A stretch of DNA of 64,000 nt from Comamonadaceae bacterium (GCA_013297875.1 JAAFIW010000001.1:310001-374000); one strand, 5' to 3'. Positions 19,558 through 29,119 are shown, numbered from the stretch's first letter. Notes: generated from the sequence alone by a model not told the origin. Numbers and translations: made by a program.

Positions 19558-22500
19558 AAATTCTCGCCATACGCGGCAAAAACCTCGCCTCGCTTGCGGA
19601 CGAGTTTGCGGTGGATTTTGAGCAGGAGCCGCTGCGCTCCGCCGGGCTGTTTGCCATCAGCGGCCCCACCGGCTCGGGCAAAAGCACCTTGCTCGATGCC
19701 TTGTGCATGGCCTTGTACGAGCGCACGCCCCGGCTGCACAAGGCCGGTCACTTGAGCCTGCCCGACGTGGGCGAGCACACCCTGAGCCAGCAAGACGCGC
19801 GCAACCTGCTGCGCCGTGGCTGCACCGAGGGCTATGCCGAGGTTGATTTTGTGGGCACCGACGGCCAGGCCCTGCGTGCCCGCTGGTCGGTGCGGCGCGC
19901 GCGGGGCAAGGCCACCGGCAGCTTGCAAAAGACCGAGATGACGCTACTGCAACTGCCCGGCTTGCAGCCACTGGGCGGCACCAAAACCGAGGTGCTGGCC
20001 GAGATCGAGCAGCGCATCGGCCTGTCGTTCGAGCAATTCACCCGGGCCGTGCTGCTGGCGCAAAACGAGTTTTCGGCGTTTTTGAAGGCCGACGAGAACG
20101 AGCGCGGCGCGCTGCTGGAAACGCTGACCGGCAGCACGGTTTACAGCCAGTTGTCGCAACGCGCCTACGCCCGGGCGCAGCAGGAGCGCCAGGCCAAAGA
20201 CCTCATCGATGCCCGCTTTGCCGACCAGGCCCCGCTGGCCGACGAGGCCCGCGCCCTGCTGCAAACCGACACCAACCAGGCGCTGGCCACGCTGGCCCGG
20301 CTCAACGCAGAGCAGCAGGGGCTGGACGCCCGCTGGCGCTGGCACACCGAACACCTGGCCCTGCAAACCCGCCAGGCGCAGGCCCGCCAGGCGCTGGCCG
20401 ACCAGCAAACCGCACAAGACGCGCAAGCGGCCCGGCACGAGGCGCTGCAAAAAATTGAAGCCGTGCAATCCGCCCGCCCACTGGCCACCGAGCTGGCCCG
20501 GCTGCAGGGCGCGGCCCTTCAGGCCAACGAACAGGCGCTGCAAACCGCCCAGCAGCTTGAAAAAGCGGCTTTTGAGCATCAAAATGGTCTCACGCCCAGG
20601 CAAGTATTGCTCAAGCAGCTACAAAAATGTGAGCAAAATCAGGTCGACATCGCCCCAGCCTTGCTGGCCGCTCGCGCGCTGGACGAGCGCATCGCCACCC
20701 TGCAACCGCTGCACGACGAAGCAGCCCTGGCTCACCAGCGGGCCAGCGATGCACTGGCCGCGGCGCAGCAGCATCTGCGCGACCAACAAGATGCCCTGGC
20801 CCAGGCCGAAAGCCGCCAGCGCGCCACCGACATCTGGCTGGCCGACCACGCCGCGCTGCAGCCGCTCGCTGAGCAATGGCCCCGCTGGCAGGCCCTGCTG
20901 ACCCAATGCGCCGCAGCCCTGGCCGACGCCACGACCTGCCAAGACCAACTGAGCACCTTGGCCGGGCAACAGGCAGCAGCGCTGCAGCAGGCGCACGATG
21001 CACAGGCCCGCCAGACCCAGACCGACAGCCAGGCCCAAGCCGCTGAGGCCCGCCACCAGCAAGCGCAGGCGCTGCTGGCCCGCATCGACATCAGCGCCGT
21101 GCAGCAGCGCAAAGCCCTGTTGACCCGCCGCCAGCAGCAACTGCGCAGTGCCCTGGGGCTGTGGGACGCGCAACGAGCCGAGCAGGCCCAAAGCCAAGAA
21201 CTCAGCGAGCAACTACTGGCGCTTCAAACCGAGACCAGCACCGCACAAACCGCCGCCGACGCAGCCGCCGCCCTGCTGCCCACACACAAGGCCTTGTTGC
21301 AGCAGGCTGAGCGCTCGCTGGCCGTGGCCCAGGCCGCCTGCGCGCAAAACGCGGAAACCCTGCGCGACGCGCTGGTGCCCGCCCAGCCCTGCCCGGTCTG
21401 CGGGTCCACGGCTCACCCGTATTTCAACGACTCGCCCCAGCTGCGCGCCGTGCTGGAAAACCTGCAAACCGAGGTGCGCACCTGCCGCGACCGCACCGAG
21501 GACACCCAGCGCCAGCACACCCAGCACAGCACACGCGCCGAGGCCCTGCGCCAACAGGCCGCCGCCACGCAGCAGCGCCTGGGCCCGCTGCACGCGCAGC
21601 TCAGCCAGCACGCCAGCGCCTGGCAGGCGCACGCGCTGGGCGGCGAAATAGCTGCTATGGAATCAGGAGCTGTTCGAGCGCATTTGGCAAGGGCTGATGG
21701 CCTGAATGATGAAGAACTGGCCCGCTGCAACGCGCAGGAAACCGACTGGCACAGCGCCTCCACCGCCGTGGCCGACGCCCAAGCCCAACGCCAGCACGCA
21801 GGCGAGCAACACCAGCAGGCCAAAGACGCCTGGCAAGCCGCCGAGCGTGCGCTGGAACGCATCGACCAGCAAATACAAACCACCACCGCCCAAGGCCAGC
21901 AAAGCCAGGCGCGACTGGACGCAGCCCAAGCCGAGCTGGTCGACGCCGGGCTGTCCTACGCATTTGGCGGCACGCTGTGGCTGCTCGACTGGCAAGCCAA
22001 CCCAAAAGCCTTTCAAGAGCGTTGCGCGCAAGACGTGCAGCGGTGGCAGGCACAACAGCAGGCACACAGCCAGGCCCGCGATCACATCGCCACGCTGACA
22101 AGCCAGTCGCAACTGGCCAACGCCAGCCGCGACACCGCACAGCAGCAACTGGCCCGTGCCCGCGAGCTGCTGGACAGGCACCGCGATGCCCTGCGCGATC
22201 AAACGTCGCAGCGCAGCCAGCTGCTGGACGGCCAGCCAGTGCAGCGCGTCACCGAGCAACTGGCGCAGGCGCTAGCCGAGGCCAAAACCGCCTGGGCGCA
22301 CAGCGAGCAGCAGCACCAGCTGCACCAACAAAGCCTGGCGCGCAGCGAGGAAGCGCACAAACAGGCGCTGGCGCAACAGACGGCCTTGCACACCTCGCTA
22401 CACCACGCCGCCGAGCAGCTCGCCGCGTGGGTAGACGACTACAACAGCCGCCAGGGCGAGCACCCAAGCGACCCGCTGGACCTGCCCACGCTGCAAACCC

Positions 22501-23315
22501 GTCTGGCCCCGTCTACCGCATGGCTAGCCCGAGAACGCCAGCAGCTAGACGCGCTGGCCGCCGCCACGCGCCAGGCCACCACCGTCTTGCAGGAGCGCAG
22601 CGACCGCTTGCACGAGCACCAGCAAACCCGGCCTGCCGCAGACGATGGGCCCGACAGCGCCGAGGCGCTGCAAGCCGCCTTGCACGCGCTTTCCACCCAG
22701 CGCCAGGCTGCCCAGGCCCAGGCCACCGGCCTGCAACTGGCCCTGGCCCAGGACGACGCCCGCCGCCAGGGAACTGCCGAGCTGGCGCGCGCACTGGCTG
22801 CGCAGGAAGCCGTGCTGAAGGTCTGGGAACAACTCAACAGCCTGATTGGCTCGGCCGACGGCAAGAAATTTCGCAACCACGCCCAGCGCCTCACGCTGGA
22901 CGTGTTGCTGGGCTACGCCAACCGCCACCTGCACGAACTGTCGCGCCGCTACCGCTTGCAGCGCATTCCCGCCACCCTGGCCCTGCTGGTGGTCGATCAG
23001 GACATGGGCGACGAGCAGCGCTCGGTGCACTCGCTGTCGGGTGGCGAGTCGTTTTTGGTGTCGCTGGCGCTGGCGCTCGGCCTGGCCTCGCTGTCGTCCA
23101 ACCGGGTGCGGGTGCAGTCGCTGTTCATCGACGAAGGCTTTGGCAGCCTGGACGCCGACACCCTGCGCGTGGCCATGGACGCGCTGGACCAACTGCAATC
23201 ACAAGGCCGCAAAGTCGGCGTGATCTCTCATGTGAACGACATGACCGAACGCATCGCCGCGCGGGTGTGGGTGCAACCGCTGGCGGGGGGCGGCAGCCGC
23301 GTGCAGGTGGGGTAG
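19554..23315 (+). CDS. sbcC: Exonuclease SbcCD, ATPase subunit SbcC
   Basis: Rad50-type SMC-like ATPase of 1253 residues. Walker A is GPTGSGKSTLL near residue 36; the coiled-coil arms are rich in Gln, Ala and Leu. The zinc hook is CPVCG near residue 613. The ABC signature LSGGESFLVSLALALGLASL and Walker B SLFIDEGFGSLD close the C-terminal half. Two copies of the 50-bp dispersed repeat lie inside the coiled-coil coding region (20586-20638 and 21651-21702) without breaking the frame. It is longer than the E. coli protein but in the normal range. Confidence 0.96.
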   Translation: MKILAIRGKNLASLADEFAVDFEQEPLRSAGLFAISGPTGSGKSTLLDALCMALYERTPRLHKAGHLSLPDVGEHTLSQQDARNLLRRGCTEGYAEVDFVGTDGQALRARWSVRRARGKATGSLQKTEMTLLQLPGLQPLGGTKTEVLAEIEQRIGLSFEQFTRAVLLAQNEFSAFLKADENERGALLETLTGSTVYSQLSQRAYARAQQERQAKDLIDARFADQAPLADEARALLQTDTNQALATLARLNAEQQGLDARWRWHTEHLALQTRQAQARQALADQQTAQDAQAARHEALQKIEAVQSARPLATELARLQGAALQANEQALQTAQQLEKAAFEHQNGLTPRQVLLKQLQKCEQNQVDIAPALLAARALDERIATLQPLHDEAALAHQRASDALAAAQQHLRDQQDALAQAESRQRATDIWLADHAALQPLAEQWPRWQALLTQCAAALADATTCQDQLSTLAGQQAAALQQAHDAQARQTQTDSQAQAAEARHQQAQALLARIDISAVQQRKALLTRRQQQLRSALGLWDAQRAEQAQSQELSEQLLALQTETSTAQTAADAAAALLPTHKALLQQAERSLAVAQAACAQNAETLRDALVPAQPCPVCGSTAHPYFNDSPQLRAVLENLQTEVRTCRDRTEDTQRQHTQHSTRAEALRQQAAATQQRLGPLHAQLSQHASAWQAHALGGEIAAMESGAVRAHLARADGLNDEELARCNAQETDWHSASTAVADAQAQRQHAGEQHQQAKDAWQAAERALERIDQQIQTTTAQGQQSQARLDAAQAELVDAGLSYAFGGTLWLLDWQANPKAFQERCAQDVQRWQAQQQAHSQARDHIATLTSQSQLANASRDTAQQQLARARELLDRHRDALRDQTSQRSQLLDGQPVQRVTEQLAQALAEAKTAWAHSEQQHQLHQQSLARSEEAHKQALAQQTALHTSLHHAAEQLAAWVDDYNSRQGEHPSDPLDLPTLQTRLAPSTAWLARERQQLDALAAATRQATTVLQERSDRLHEHQQTRPAADDGPDSAEALQAALHALSTQRQAAQAQATGLQLALAQDDARRQGTAELARALAAQEAVLKVWEQLNSLIGSADGKKFRNHAQRLTLDVLLGYANRHLHELSRRYRLQRIPATLALLVVDQDMGDEQRSVHSLSGGESFLVSLALALGLASLSSNRVRVQSLFIDEGFGSLDADTLRVAMDALDQLQSQGRKVGVISHVNDMTERIAARVWVQPLAGGGSRVQVG
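20586..20638 (-). repeat. 50-bp dispersed repeat inside sbcC, copy 4
   Basis: Read on the minus strand: TTTTGCTCACATTTTTGTAG, CTGCTTGAGCAATACTTGC, CTGGGCGTGAGACC. It is antisense to sbcC and encodes LTPRQVLLKQLQKCEQN in the coiled coil. The element's TGA is retained because it is not read in that frame. Confidence 0.65.
21651..21702 (+). repeat. 50-bp dispersed repeat inside sbcC, copy 5
   Basis: GCTGCTATGGAATCAGGAGC, TGTTCGAGCGCATTTGGCAA and GGGCTGATGGCC resemble the repeat in the sense direction. It encodes AAMESGAVRAHLARADG. The TGA of the intergenic form is CGA. Confidence 0.55.
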
Positions 23316-23332
23316 TAACGGGGTAGCGGGGG

Positions 23333-23725
23333 CTAGTGCCCTGGGCGCTCTTGCAAATACAGCAGTCGGGCCAGCATGGCCAGCACACCGATGTTGCCGG
23401 TGCAAACGATCAGCACCAACCAGGGCAAAAGGCGCAAGCCCTGCGCGCGGGCTTGCGGCACGATGAAAAACCAGCCCACACCGATGGCCAACAACAGGTC
23501 AAACCAGATCTGGTTGCCCCACAGGTTGCGGGTGTGCTCGGCCCAGAAACCCAACGGGCCTTCGACCAACACCGCCTGCAGCGAAAACAGCAAAAACACG
23601 AAGGACAACGCAGCAGGAAACAGCCAACGGCCTTTGGCGTGGGACGGTTCGCGCCGCAGCGTGTACAGCGCAAACAACAAGAAGGCGGCTCCTGCAGCCC
23701 ACGGTGCCCAAGAAGTGAAGTTCAT
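23333..23725 (-). CDS. Uncharacterised small membrane protein
   Basis: 130 residues with four predicted membrane segments (starting near residues 8, 40, 74 and 104). No catalytic motif is visible and I do not recognise the family. It converges with sbcC, whose stop is 17 bases away. The start at MNFTSWAPWAAG is the first Met of the frame, and the length suggests a complete protein. Confidence 0.6.
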   Translation of the reverse strand: MNFTSWAPWAAGAAFLLFALYTLRREPSHAKGRWLFPAALSFVFLLFSLQAVLVEGPLGFWAEHTRNLWGNQIWFDLLLAIGVGWFFIVPQARAQGLRLLPWLVLIVCTGNIGVLAMLARLLYLQERPGH

Positions 23726-23824
23726 GCGGAATCCTTTCTAAAGTGACCCGCAGTCTTGCCCGTCTGGCAGCTTGCTTCAATTACCTGTTGGGTAATGAAT
23801 CTGTGCTGTTTTTGTGTGAAAAGT

Positions 23825-23876
23825 GCCAACAGCCCATGTATTTACTGCTCAAGCAGCTACACAATCAATAGCATCT
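23825..23876 (-). repeat. 50-bp dispersed repeat, copy 6
   Basis: On the minus strand GATGCTATTGATTGTGTAGC, TGCTTGAGCAGTAAATACAT and GGGCTGTTGGC, beginning 5 bases after the EamA-type gene's stop and reading in its sense. It ends in ACTTTT, so it could serve as a weak terminator. Confidence 0.75.
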
Positions 23877-23881
23877 TGCTG

Positions 23882-24784
23882 TCAGGTTGACCGCTTGCGC
23901 AAGCCCAGCCACACCACCGCGGCCACCACCACCAGCGCCCCAGCAACCTGCACCGGCGCAATGGCTTGCCCCAGTAAGGCCCAAGCCAGCACCAGGGCAA
24001 AAACCGGCTCCACATTCATGATGGCGCTGTTGCCCGCCACGCCCAGTTTGGGCAGCACGGTGAACATGATGGTGAAGGCTGTGCCGTACAAGAAGGTAAG
24101 CGCGGCCAGGCCCCACCAGCCGGCCGGTGCGTTGGGCCAGTGAAAGCCGCCTTGGGCACCCACCACCGCCAGCGCAATCACGCCCACCAGGCTCAGGGTG
24201 GTGGCGGTGCGCACCCGGCCATCCAGGTCGGCAGCCTCGTGCTGGGTGAGCACCAGGGCCACGCCAAAGGTGGCGGCTGCCGCCAGCGCAAAGGCCACAC
24301 CCGCCCCAATCTGCCCCCAGTGCGCCGCCGCGCCCAGACCCGATGCCGCGCCCGCCACATCCAGGGCCAGCGCCAGGCCGATCAGGATGACCGGCATGGC
24401 CAGCAGCAGTGCGCGTGGTGGGCGTTGGCTGTACAAGAGCCGGTCCCACAGCGCCGTCCACAGCGGGTAGGTGTTAAACGCCAACAGCGCCAGCGCCACC
24501 GGCAGCCGCGCCACCGCCGAGTACAGGCACAGGCTTTGTATGCCCACCAGCAGCCCAATGGCCGGCAAAAACCGCCGGTGGCGCGCAGTGAACGCGGGCT
24601 TGACGCCTTGCACCAGCAGCAAGGCTGTGACCACCAAGGCGGTGACCACGCTGCGCACCACCACCGCCGTGGCCACGTCCACCCCGTGGTTGAACGCGAT
24701 GCGGGCCGACACGTGGTTAGCACCCATCATGAGGGCGATGAGCAGCAGGGTGGCAAAGGCGGCGGGGGTGATGGCGCGGGTCAT
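23882..24784 (-). CDS. EamA/DMT family transporter
   Basis: Predicted inner-membrane exporter of 300 residues with about ten hydrophobic helices in two EamA repeats. The N-terminal half shows LLIALMMGANHVSARIAFNHG, and the second repeat contains LTFLYGTAFTIMFTVLPKLG and NVEPVFALVLAWALLGQ, typical of the drug/metabolite transporter superfamily. The substrate is unknown. It lies downstream of the ketopantoate-reductase-like gene on the same strand, with a dispersed repeat between. Confidence 0.85.
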   Translation of the reverse strand: MTRAITPAAFATLLLIALMMGANHVSARIAFNHGVDVATAVVVRSVVTALVVTALLLVQGVKPAFTARHRRFLPAIGLLVGIQSLCLYSAVARLPVALALLAFNTYPLWTALWDRLLYSQRPPRALLLAMPVILIGLALALDVAGAASGLGAAAHWGQIGAGVAFALAAAATFGVALVLTQHEAADLDGRVRTATTLSLVGVIALAVVGAQGGFHWPNAPAGWWGLAALTFLYGTAFTIMFTVLPKLGVAGNSAIMNVEPVFALVLAWALLGQAIAPVQVAGALVVVAAVVWLGLRKRST

Positions 24785-24804
24785 GGCTGTTTATATGTCA
24801 AACA

Positions 24805-24856
24805 GTCGGATAGCCCATAGAAAGACTGCTCAAGCAGCTACACAATCGATAGCAAA
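24805..24856 (-). repeat. 50-bp dispersed repeat, copy 7
   Basis: On the minus strand TTTGCTATCGATTGTGTAGC, TGCTTGAGCAGTCTTTCTAT, GGGCTATCC. It directly abuts the stop codon of the panE-like gene (24857) in sense orientation. Confidence 0.75.
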
Positions 24857-25837
24857 TCAAACTGGGTACAGCCCCCGCACCTGCGCCTGTAGCCGCGCCA
24901 AGCCCAGCAAGGTGTCGGTATTAGGCGTGGCCACGCCGGTCAGTTGCCCCAGTTCGCGCACCACGGCCACCAGCGCGTCCAGCTCCACCGGCTTGCCGCT
25001 TTCCACGTCTTGCAGCATCGAGGTTTTGAAGGCACCCAGCTTTAAGGTGACGGCGTGGCGGTCTTCGGGTTGCTGGGCGATGGGAATGCCAATGCGCGCG
25101 CCGATTTCCTTGGCTTCCAGCATCACCGCGCTGATGAACTGGCGCACCAGCGGGTCGGCCAGAATTTTGTCGGTGGTAGCGCCCGTCAAGGCGCTGACCG
25201 GGTTCACGGTCATGTTGCCCCACAGCTTGTACCAGGTGTCTTGCTGAATCTGCCCGGCCACCGGTGCCTCAAAACCGGCTTGGGTGAGCAGGGCTGACAG
25301 CTGTTGCACACGATCCGTTTTGATACCCGAGGGCTCGCCGATGATGAGCTTGTTGCCAAAATGGTGCTGCACAAAACCCGGGCTATGCAGGGAGCAACTG
25401 GCGTGCACCACGCAGCCGATGGTGTGGCGGGCGGGAATGGCTTGGGCGATGGTGCCGTCGGGGTCGATGGTTTGCAGGCACGCGCCTTGAAACGCCCCGC
25501 CAAAGCCTTCAAAAAACCACCAGGGCACGCCGTTCATCGCGGTCAGCACCATCGTTTGCGAGCCCAGCAGCGGGGCGATGACGGGTGCGATTTGCGCCAT
25601 GGACGGGGCTTTGACGGCGATGACCACCAGGTCTTGCGTGCCGAGGTCGGCCGCGTGGGCGCTGGCTTGGATTGGATGCGACTGCGTGTTGCCGTTTTCA
25701 GCCAGCCGCAGGCCGTGGGTGTGCAGTGCGGCCAGCGTGTCGCCCCGCGCGAGGGCGCTGACGGTGCAGCCCGCTTGCGCCAGCCGCACGCCGATCCAGC
25801 CGCCAATGGCGCCTGCGCCAACGATGCATGTTTTCAT
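24857..25837 (-). CDS. panE: 2-dehydropantoate 2-reductase family protein
   Basis: NADPH-dependent reductase of the ketopantoate reductase family, 326 residues. The N-terminal Rossmann motif is CIVGAGAIGGWIG (residues 4-16). KAPSMAQ and the NKLIIGEPSG/TWYKLWGNMTVNPVSALTG segments match the family, including the catalytic Lys of WYKLWGN. Its place at the end of an aromatic degradation cluster suggests it may act on another 2-oxoacid rather than in pantothenate synthesis. The symbol is given by family only. Confidence 0.8.
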   Translation of the reverse strand: MKTCIVGAGAIGGWIGVRLAQAGCTVSALARGDTLAALHTHGLRLAENGNTQSHPIQASAHAADLGTQDLVVIAVKAPSMAQIAPVIAPLLGSQTMVLTAMNGVPWWFFEGFGGAFQGACLQTIDPDGTIAQAIPARHTIGCVVHASCSLHSPGFVQHHFGNKLIIGEPSGIKTDRVQQLSALLTQAGFEAPVAGQIQQDTWYKLWGNMTVNPVSALTGATTDKILADPLVRQFISAVMLEAKEIGARIGIPIAQQPEDRHAVTLKLGAFKTSMLQDVESGKPVELDALVAVVRELGQLTGVATPNTDTLLGLARLQAQVRGLYPV

Positions 25838-25865
25838 GAGTGGGATTCCGTGTGTTGTGTCTGGC

Positions 25866-26006
25866 TCCTTCCCCCGCTGGGGGAAGGTTGGGATGGGGGC
25901 ATGAGATACGAGGTTTGTTTGATAGTGGTGGGGCTATCGATACGCTGTGCATGAACGTCAGCACGCGCATGCCCCCATCCCCGCCTTCCCCCGGGAGGGG
26001 AAGGAG
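25866..26006. repeat. Inverted-repeat element (CCTTCCCCC / GGATGGGGGCATG type)
   Basis: The left arm (25867-25903) holds CCTTCCCCC-GCT-GGGGGAAGG then GGATGGGGGCATG. The right arm (25969-26005) holds GCATGCCCCCATCCCC then CCTTCCCCCGGGAGGGGAAGG-like sequence. Two G/C hairpins thus flank an A/T-richer centre. It lies in the 256-base gap before the class II aldolase gene, together with dispersed repeat copy 8. Confidence 0.65.
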
Positions 26007-26040
26007 TGAAGTCAGGGGTTTGGATAGTGGTCAAAAGTGC

Positions 26041-26090
26041 TTCCTGCCCAGATATTCATTGCTCAAGCAGCTATCAAAACAGGAGTTGTC
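26041..26090 (-). repeat. 50-bp dispersed repeat, copy 8
   Basis: On the minus strand GATAGCTGCTTGAGCAATGA and ATATCTGGGCAGGAA, starting 3 bases after the class II aldolase stop, in sense orientation to it. The first mini inverted repeat is degenerate. Confidence 0.7.
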
Positions 26091-26093
26091 ACA

Positions 26094-26849
26094 TCAACTG
26101 CGGTAGCCCGTATCCACCTTGTCGACCTGCCGCACCAGCGCATCAAACACGTCCTGCCCACCGCCAAAACGGGCGTCAAACTGCAGCGCGTCTTGCGTGG
26201 TTTTTTGTGCCACAGCCTCGGTCACCGCAATGGCGGGGCCCAGCGCCGCTTGCGCCACCTGCACGTCGCAGGCGCGTTGCAGCGTCCACAGGCGCACAAA
26301 GGCCAGCGGCAAGGTGGCGCCCCAGGCCAGCAGGCCGTGGTTGCGCAGAATCACCAGCGGTTTGTTGCCAATGTTGGCCAGCAGGCGCGGCGCTTCGTCG
26401 GCATGGATGGTGATGCCTTCAAAGTCGTGGTAGGCCACCTGGTCGTGCAACTGGGCGGAGTAAAAGTTGTTTTGCGCCAAGCCGCCCTGGGTGCAGGCCA
26501 CGGCCAGGCCGGTGGTGGTATGGGTGTGCATCACGCAATGGGCTTCGGGCAGGTGGCTGTGAATGGCGGCATGCACCGTGAAGCCTGCGGGGTTTACCGG
26601 CCAGGGGTTATCAGCATCGAGCTTTTCGCCTTGCACATTGATCTTGACCAGGTTGCTGGCGGTAACTTCGCTGTAGTGCAAGCCGAAGGGGTTGATGAGG
26701 AAATGTTTGTCCTGATCGCTCACCGACTCGGGCAGGCGCACCGTGATGTGGTTGTAGATCATCTCGGTCCAGCCCAACAACGCGAACACGCGGTAGCAGG
26801 CGGCCAGTTGCAAGCGAGCGGCTTGTTCGTCGGGGTGGATGATTTTCAT
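26094..26849 (-). CDS. Class II aldolase/adducin family protein
   Basis: Probable zinc-dependent aldolase of 251 residues; substrate unknown. Metal-binding histidines are visible in [14 protein letters not shown], and NHGLLAWG is the later family motif. The ATG overlaps the hpaI stop by four bases (ATGA), so it is probably the last gene of the hpa operon and acts on a product of that or a related aromatic pathway. It is not part of the classical homoprotocatechuate set. A longer reading to 26942 is rejected because it overlaps hpaI. Confidence 0.82.
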   Translation of the reverse strand: MKIIHPDEQAARLQLAACYRVFALLGWTEMIYNHITVRLPESVSDQDKHFLINPFGLHYSEVTASNLVKINVQGEKLDADNPWPVNPAGFTVHAAIHSHLPEAHCVMHTHTTTGLAVACTQGGLAQNNFYSAQLHDQVAYHDFEGITIHADEAPRLLANIGNKPLVILRNHGLLAWGATLPLAFVRLWTLQRACDVQVAQAALGPAIAVTEAVAQKTTQDALQFDARFGGGQDVFDALVRQVDKVDTGYRS

Positions 26850-27625
26850 GGCTTGAATTGCTCGCGTAACTGGGTGGCTGCCGACTTCAGCAGGAATGTG
26901 TCCACCCCCACGGCCACAAACAAGGCACCCGCGTCCAGCCACTTGCGCGCGCTGGCCTCGGTGGCGGCCAGAATGCCGGGCGCTTTGCCCGCCTTCAGGA
27001 TGCGGGCGATGCCGTCTTCAATCGCGGCCTGCACCTCGGGGTGAGCCGCGTTGCCGGGGTGGCCCATCGAGGCCGACAGGTCAGCCGGGCCGATGAACAC
27101 GCCATCTACGCCTTCGGTGGTGGCAATGGCGTCGATGTTGCGCAGTGCGGTGGCGGTTTCGGCCTGCACCAGCACACACACCTGGTCATTGGCCTCGTGC
27201 GCGTACTGCGGGTAAGCCTGCCAGCGCGAGGCCCGCGCCAGTGCCGAGCCCATGCCGCGTATGCCCTGCGGCGGGTAGCGGCTGGCGCTGACGATGGCGC
27301 GGGCCTCATCAGCCGTGTCCACCATCGGCACCAGCAGGGTCTGCGCGCCAATGTCCAGGTATTGCTTGATGAGCGTGGTGCCGATGTGCCCCGCGCCCAC
27401 GGGGATGCGCGCCACCGGGTGCGATGGGTAGGGCGCGACGGCCTGCAACTGGGCCAGCGTGCTGCGCACATCGTTGGGCGCGTGCTCGCCGTCAATCAGC
27501 AACCAATCAAAGCCCGCGCCCGCGCAGATTTCCGCGCAGTAAGGGTCGGCCAGGCCCAGCCACAGGCCGATTTGGGGGTGTTTTTTTTGAAGGGCTTGTT
27601 TGAAGAGGTTGGTGGGGGTTTTCAT
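26846..27625 (-). CDS. hpaI: 4-hydroxy-2-oxoheptane-1,7-dioate aldolase
   Basis: Class II pyruvate aldolase (HpcH/HpaI family) releasing pyruvate and succinate semialdehyde, the last step of homoprotocatechuate meta-cleavage. The 259 residues include [11 protein letters not shown] with the catalytic His, VARIPVG with the Arg, [13 protein letters not shown] with a metal Glu and [14 protein letters not shown] with the metal Asp. The start at 27625 gives [12 protein letters not shown] as in homologues. Upstream lies a CGCAGAGG repeat element separating it from hpaH. Confidence 0.93.
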   Translation of the reverse strand: MKTPTNLFKQALQKKHPQIGLWLGLADPYCAEICAGAGFDWLLIDGEHAPNDVRSTLAQLQAVAPYPSHPVARIPVGAGHIGTTLIKQYLDIGAQTLLVPMVDTADEARAIVSASRYPPQGIRGMGSALARASRWQAYPQYAHEANDQVCVLVQAETATALRNIDAIATTEGVDGVFIGPADLSASMGHPGNAAHPEVQAAIEDGIARILKAGKAPGILAATEASARKWLDAGALFVAVGVDTFLLKSAATQLREQFKP

Positions 27626-27655
27626 GGCGGTGTGCTGGGTGAAGAGTTCAGGAGA

Positions 27656-27770
27656 TTTTGAACGCAGAGGACGCAAAGGTTACGCAGAGAACGCAGAAAA
27701 GAGGCCGAAAAAGCAGTGTCTTTCAAAATGAATTTTTTGCGACTTCTGCGAAACCTCTGCGTTCATTTCT
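27656..27770. repeat. CGCAGAGG inverted-repeat element, copy A
   Basis: GAACGCAGAGGACGCAAAGG (from 27660) is mirrored at the right end by CGAAACCTCTGCGTTC (27749-27764), with further CGCAGA units inside. It separates hpaI from hpaH. A related element lies on the other side of hpaH. Confidence 0.7.
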
Positions 27771-27785
27771 CTCCAGCGTGTGGCG

Positions 27786-28586
27786 CTACACAAATCGAAA
27801 TTCAAAGCGACCCAGCGGGCCGTAATCCGCATCAAACACATCGCCCGGTTTGGCTGCCACCGGGCGGGTGAACGAACCGGCCAGCACGATTTCACCGGCT
27901 TGCAGGCATTCTCCCCAAGCAAACAGTTTTTGCGCCAGCCAGGCCACGCCAATCGCCGGGTGGCCCTGCACACCTGCGGCCAGACCGGTTTCTTCGACCA
28001 CGCCGTTTTGCCGCAACACAGCACCGCACCAGGGCAAGTCCACCTCGCCGGGTTTGACGCGCTGGCCGCCGATCACGATGCCGGCGTTGGCTGCGTTGTC
28101 GCTGATGGTGTCTTGCACTTTACGCATTTGCTTCGTGTCACGGCAGACCTGCTCGATGCGGGCGTCGATGATTTCAATGGCGGGCGTGATGTAGTCGGTG
28201 GCGGCCAGTACATCGTCCACCAACACCTGTGGGCCTTGCAGCTTGTGCTTGAGCACAAACGCCAGCTCCACCTCCACGCGCGGCGCAATGAAGCGCTGCG
28301 TGGGAATGTCGCCGGGGGCAAACAGCATGTCGTCCAGCAAGGTGCCGTAGTCGGGCTCGGTGATCTGGCTGGCCTGCTGCATGGCACGCGAGGTCAGGCC
28401 GATTTTGTGACCGATGACGGTGCGGCCTTGCGCTTGTTTCAGTTGCATCCAGGCGCGCGCAATCTCGTAGCCGTCCTGCATCGTCATGCCGGGAAAGCGC
28501 CGGGAAAAGTGCGTGAGCTGCACGCGGGTCTGCTCGGCGGCTTGCAGCTCGTGGGCGAGTTGGTGGATGAGTGATGAATCAAGCAT
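27786..28586 (-). CDS. hpaH: 2-oxo-hept-3-ene-1,7-dioate hydratase
   Basis: Adds water to 2-oxohept-3-enedioate in homoprotocatechuate breakdown. The 266 residues match the MhpD/HpaH hydratase family: [28 protein letters not shown], the metal-site EVELAFVL region and [10 protein letters not shown]. It is flanked on both sides by CGCAGAGG inverted-repeat elements, an unusual setting within an operon. Confidence 0.93.
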   Translation of the reverse strand: MLDSSLIHQLAHELQAAEQTRVQLTHFSRRFPGMTMQDGYEIARAWMQLKQAQGRTVIGHKIGLTSRAMQQASQITEPDYGTLLDDMLFAPGDIPTQRFIAPRVEVELAFVLKHKLQGPQVLVDDVLAATDYITPAIEIIDARIEQVCRDTKQMRKVQDTISDNAANAGIVIGGQRVKPGEVDLPWCGAVLRQNGVVEETGLAAGVQGHPAIGVAWLAQKLFAWGECLQAGEIVLAGSFTRPVAAKPGDVFDADYGPLGRFEFRFV

Positions 28587-28599
28587 TTAGTGAATACTT

Positions 28600-28706
28600 T
28601 TTGAACGCAGAGGACGCAAAGCTTACGCAGAGTGCGCAAAAGAAGTCCAAAGATTCTGGCCGTTCCTCTGCGTGCTTTGCGTAATCTCTGCGATCTTTGC
28701 GTTCAC
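28600..28706. repeat. CGCAGAGG inverted-repeat element, copy B
   Basis: TTGAACGCAGAGGACGCAAA (from 28601) is mirrored by CTCTGCGATCTTTGCGTTC (28686-28704), with a second pair ACGCAGAG / CCTCTGCGTGC inside. It fills the gap between hpaF and hpaH. Confidence 0.7.
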
Positions 28707-28708
28707 GC

Positions 28709-29119
28709 CTACAAAGTTGGAGCGGCAAATAAAGGATGCAGGTTGCTGTGCTTGCCGTCAAACACCTCCTGCCCTTCGTCGATTTGCACCGTCAATCCCA
28801 GGTGCCGTTCTTTGAAATTTGAGTCAAAGTGGGCTCTAGCCCTATCCAATATTGCTCGACCAGCTATATTTTTAGTAGCGTCACTGCGCCCCTTGCCCAT
28901 GCGCAGGTTCAGGTACACAAACGCATAGTCCCCCTTCCCATCCGCCACAGCACTGTGCGCCGCCGGGTAGGCGAGCACCCGCGTGCCACCGGTTGGGAAC
29001 ACCTGCTTGTTCTGCTCATCACGCACCGCCAACAAGGTGTCAGCCAGGCTGCGACACAGCGCGCCCATATCAGTTTCGCGATCCAGGTTGGCGGTGTAGA
29101 GGATGACGAGGTGGGGCAT
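28709..29119 (-). CDS. hpaF: 5-carboxymethyl-2-hydroxymuconate delta-isomerase
   Basis: Tautomerase-superfamily enzyme that isomerises 5-carboxymethyl-2-hydroxymuconate. The 136 residues begin MPHLVILYTANLDRETDM; Pro2 is the usual catalytic residue. The C-terminal GLTVQIDEGQEVFDGKHSNLH fits the family. Residues of about 79-97 (SDATKNIAGRAILDRARAH) are encoded by a copy of the dispersed repeat that replaces the normal helix without a length change. The ATG shares one base with the hpaD stop (TAATG). Confidence 0.9.
   Translation of the reverse strand: MPHLVILYTANLDRETDMGALCRSLADTLLAVRDEQNKQVFPTGGTRVLAYPAAHSAVADGKGDYAFVYLNLRMGKGRSDATKNIAGRAILDRARAHFDSNFKERHLGLTVQIDEGQEVFDGKHSNLHPLFAAPTL
28829..28883 (-). 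repeat. 50-bp dispersed repeat inside hpaF, copy 9
   Basis: On the minus strand GACGCTACTAAAAATATAGC, TGGTCGAGCAATATTGGATA and GGGCTAGAGCCC. It is read in sense within hpaF, in the same frame as the alr copy, with CGA at the usual TGA position. Confidence 0.7.
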
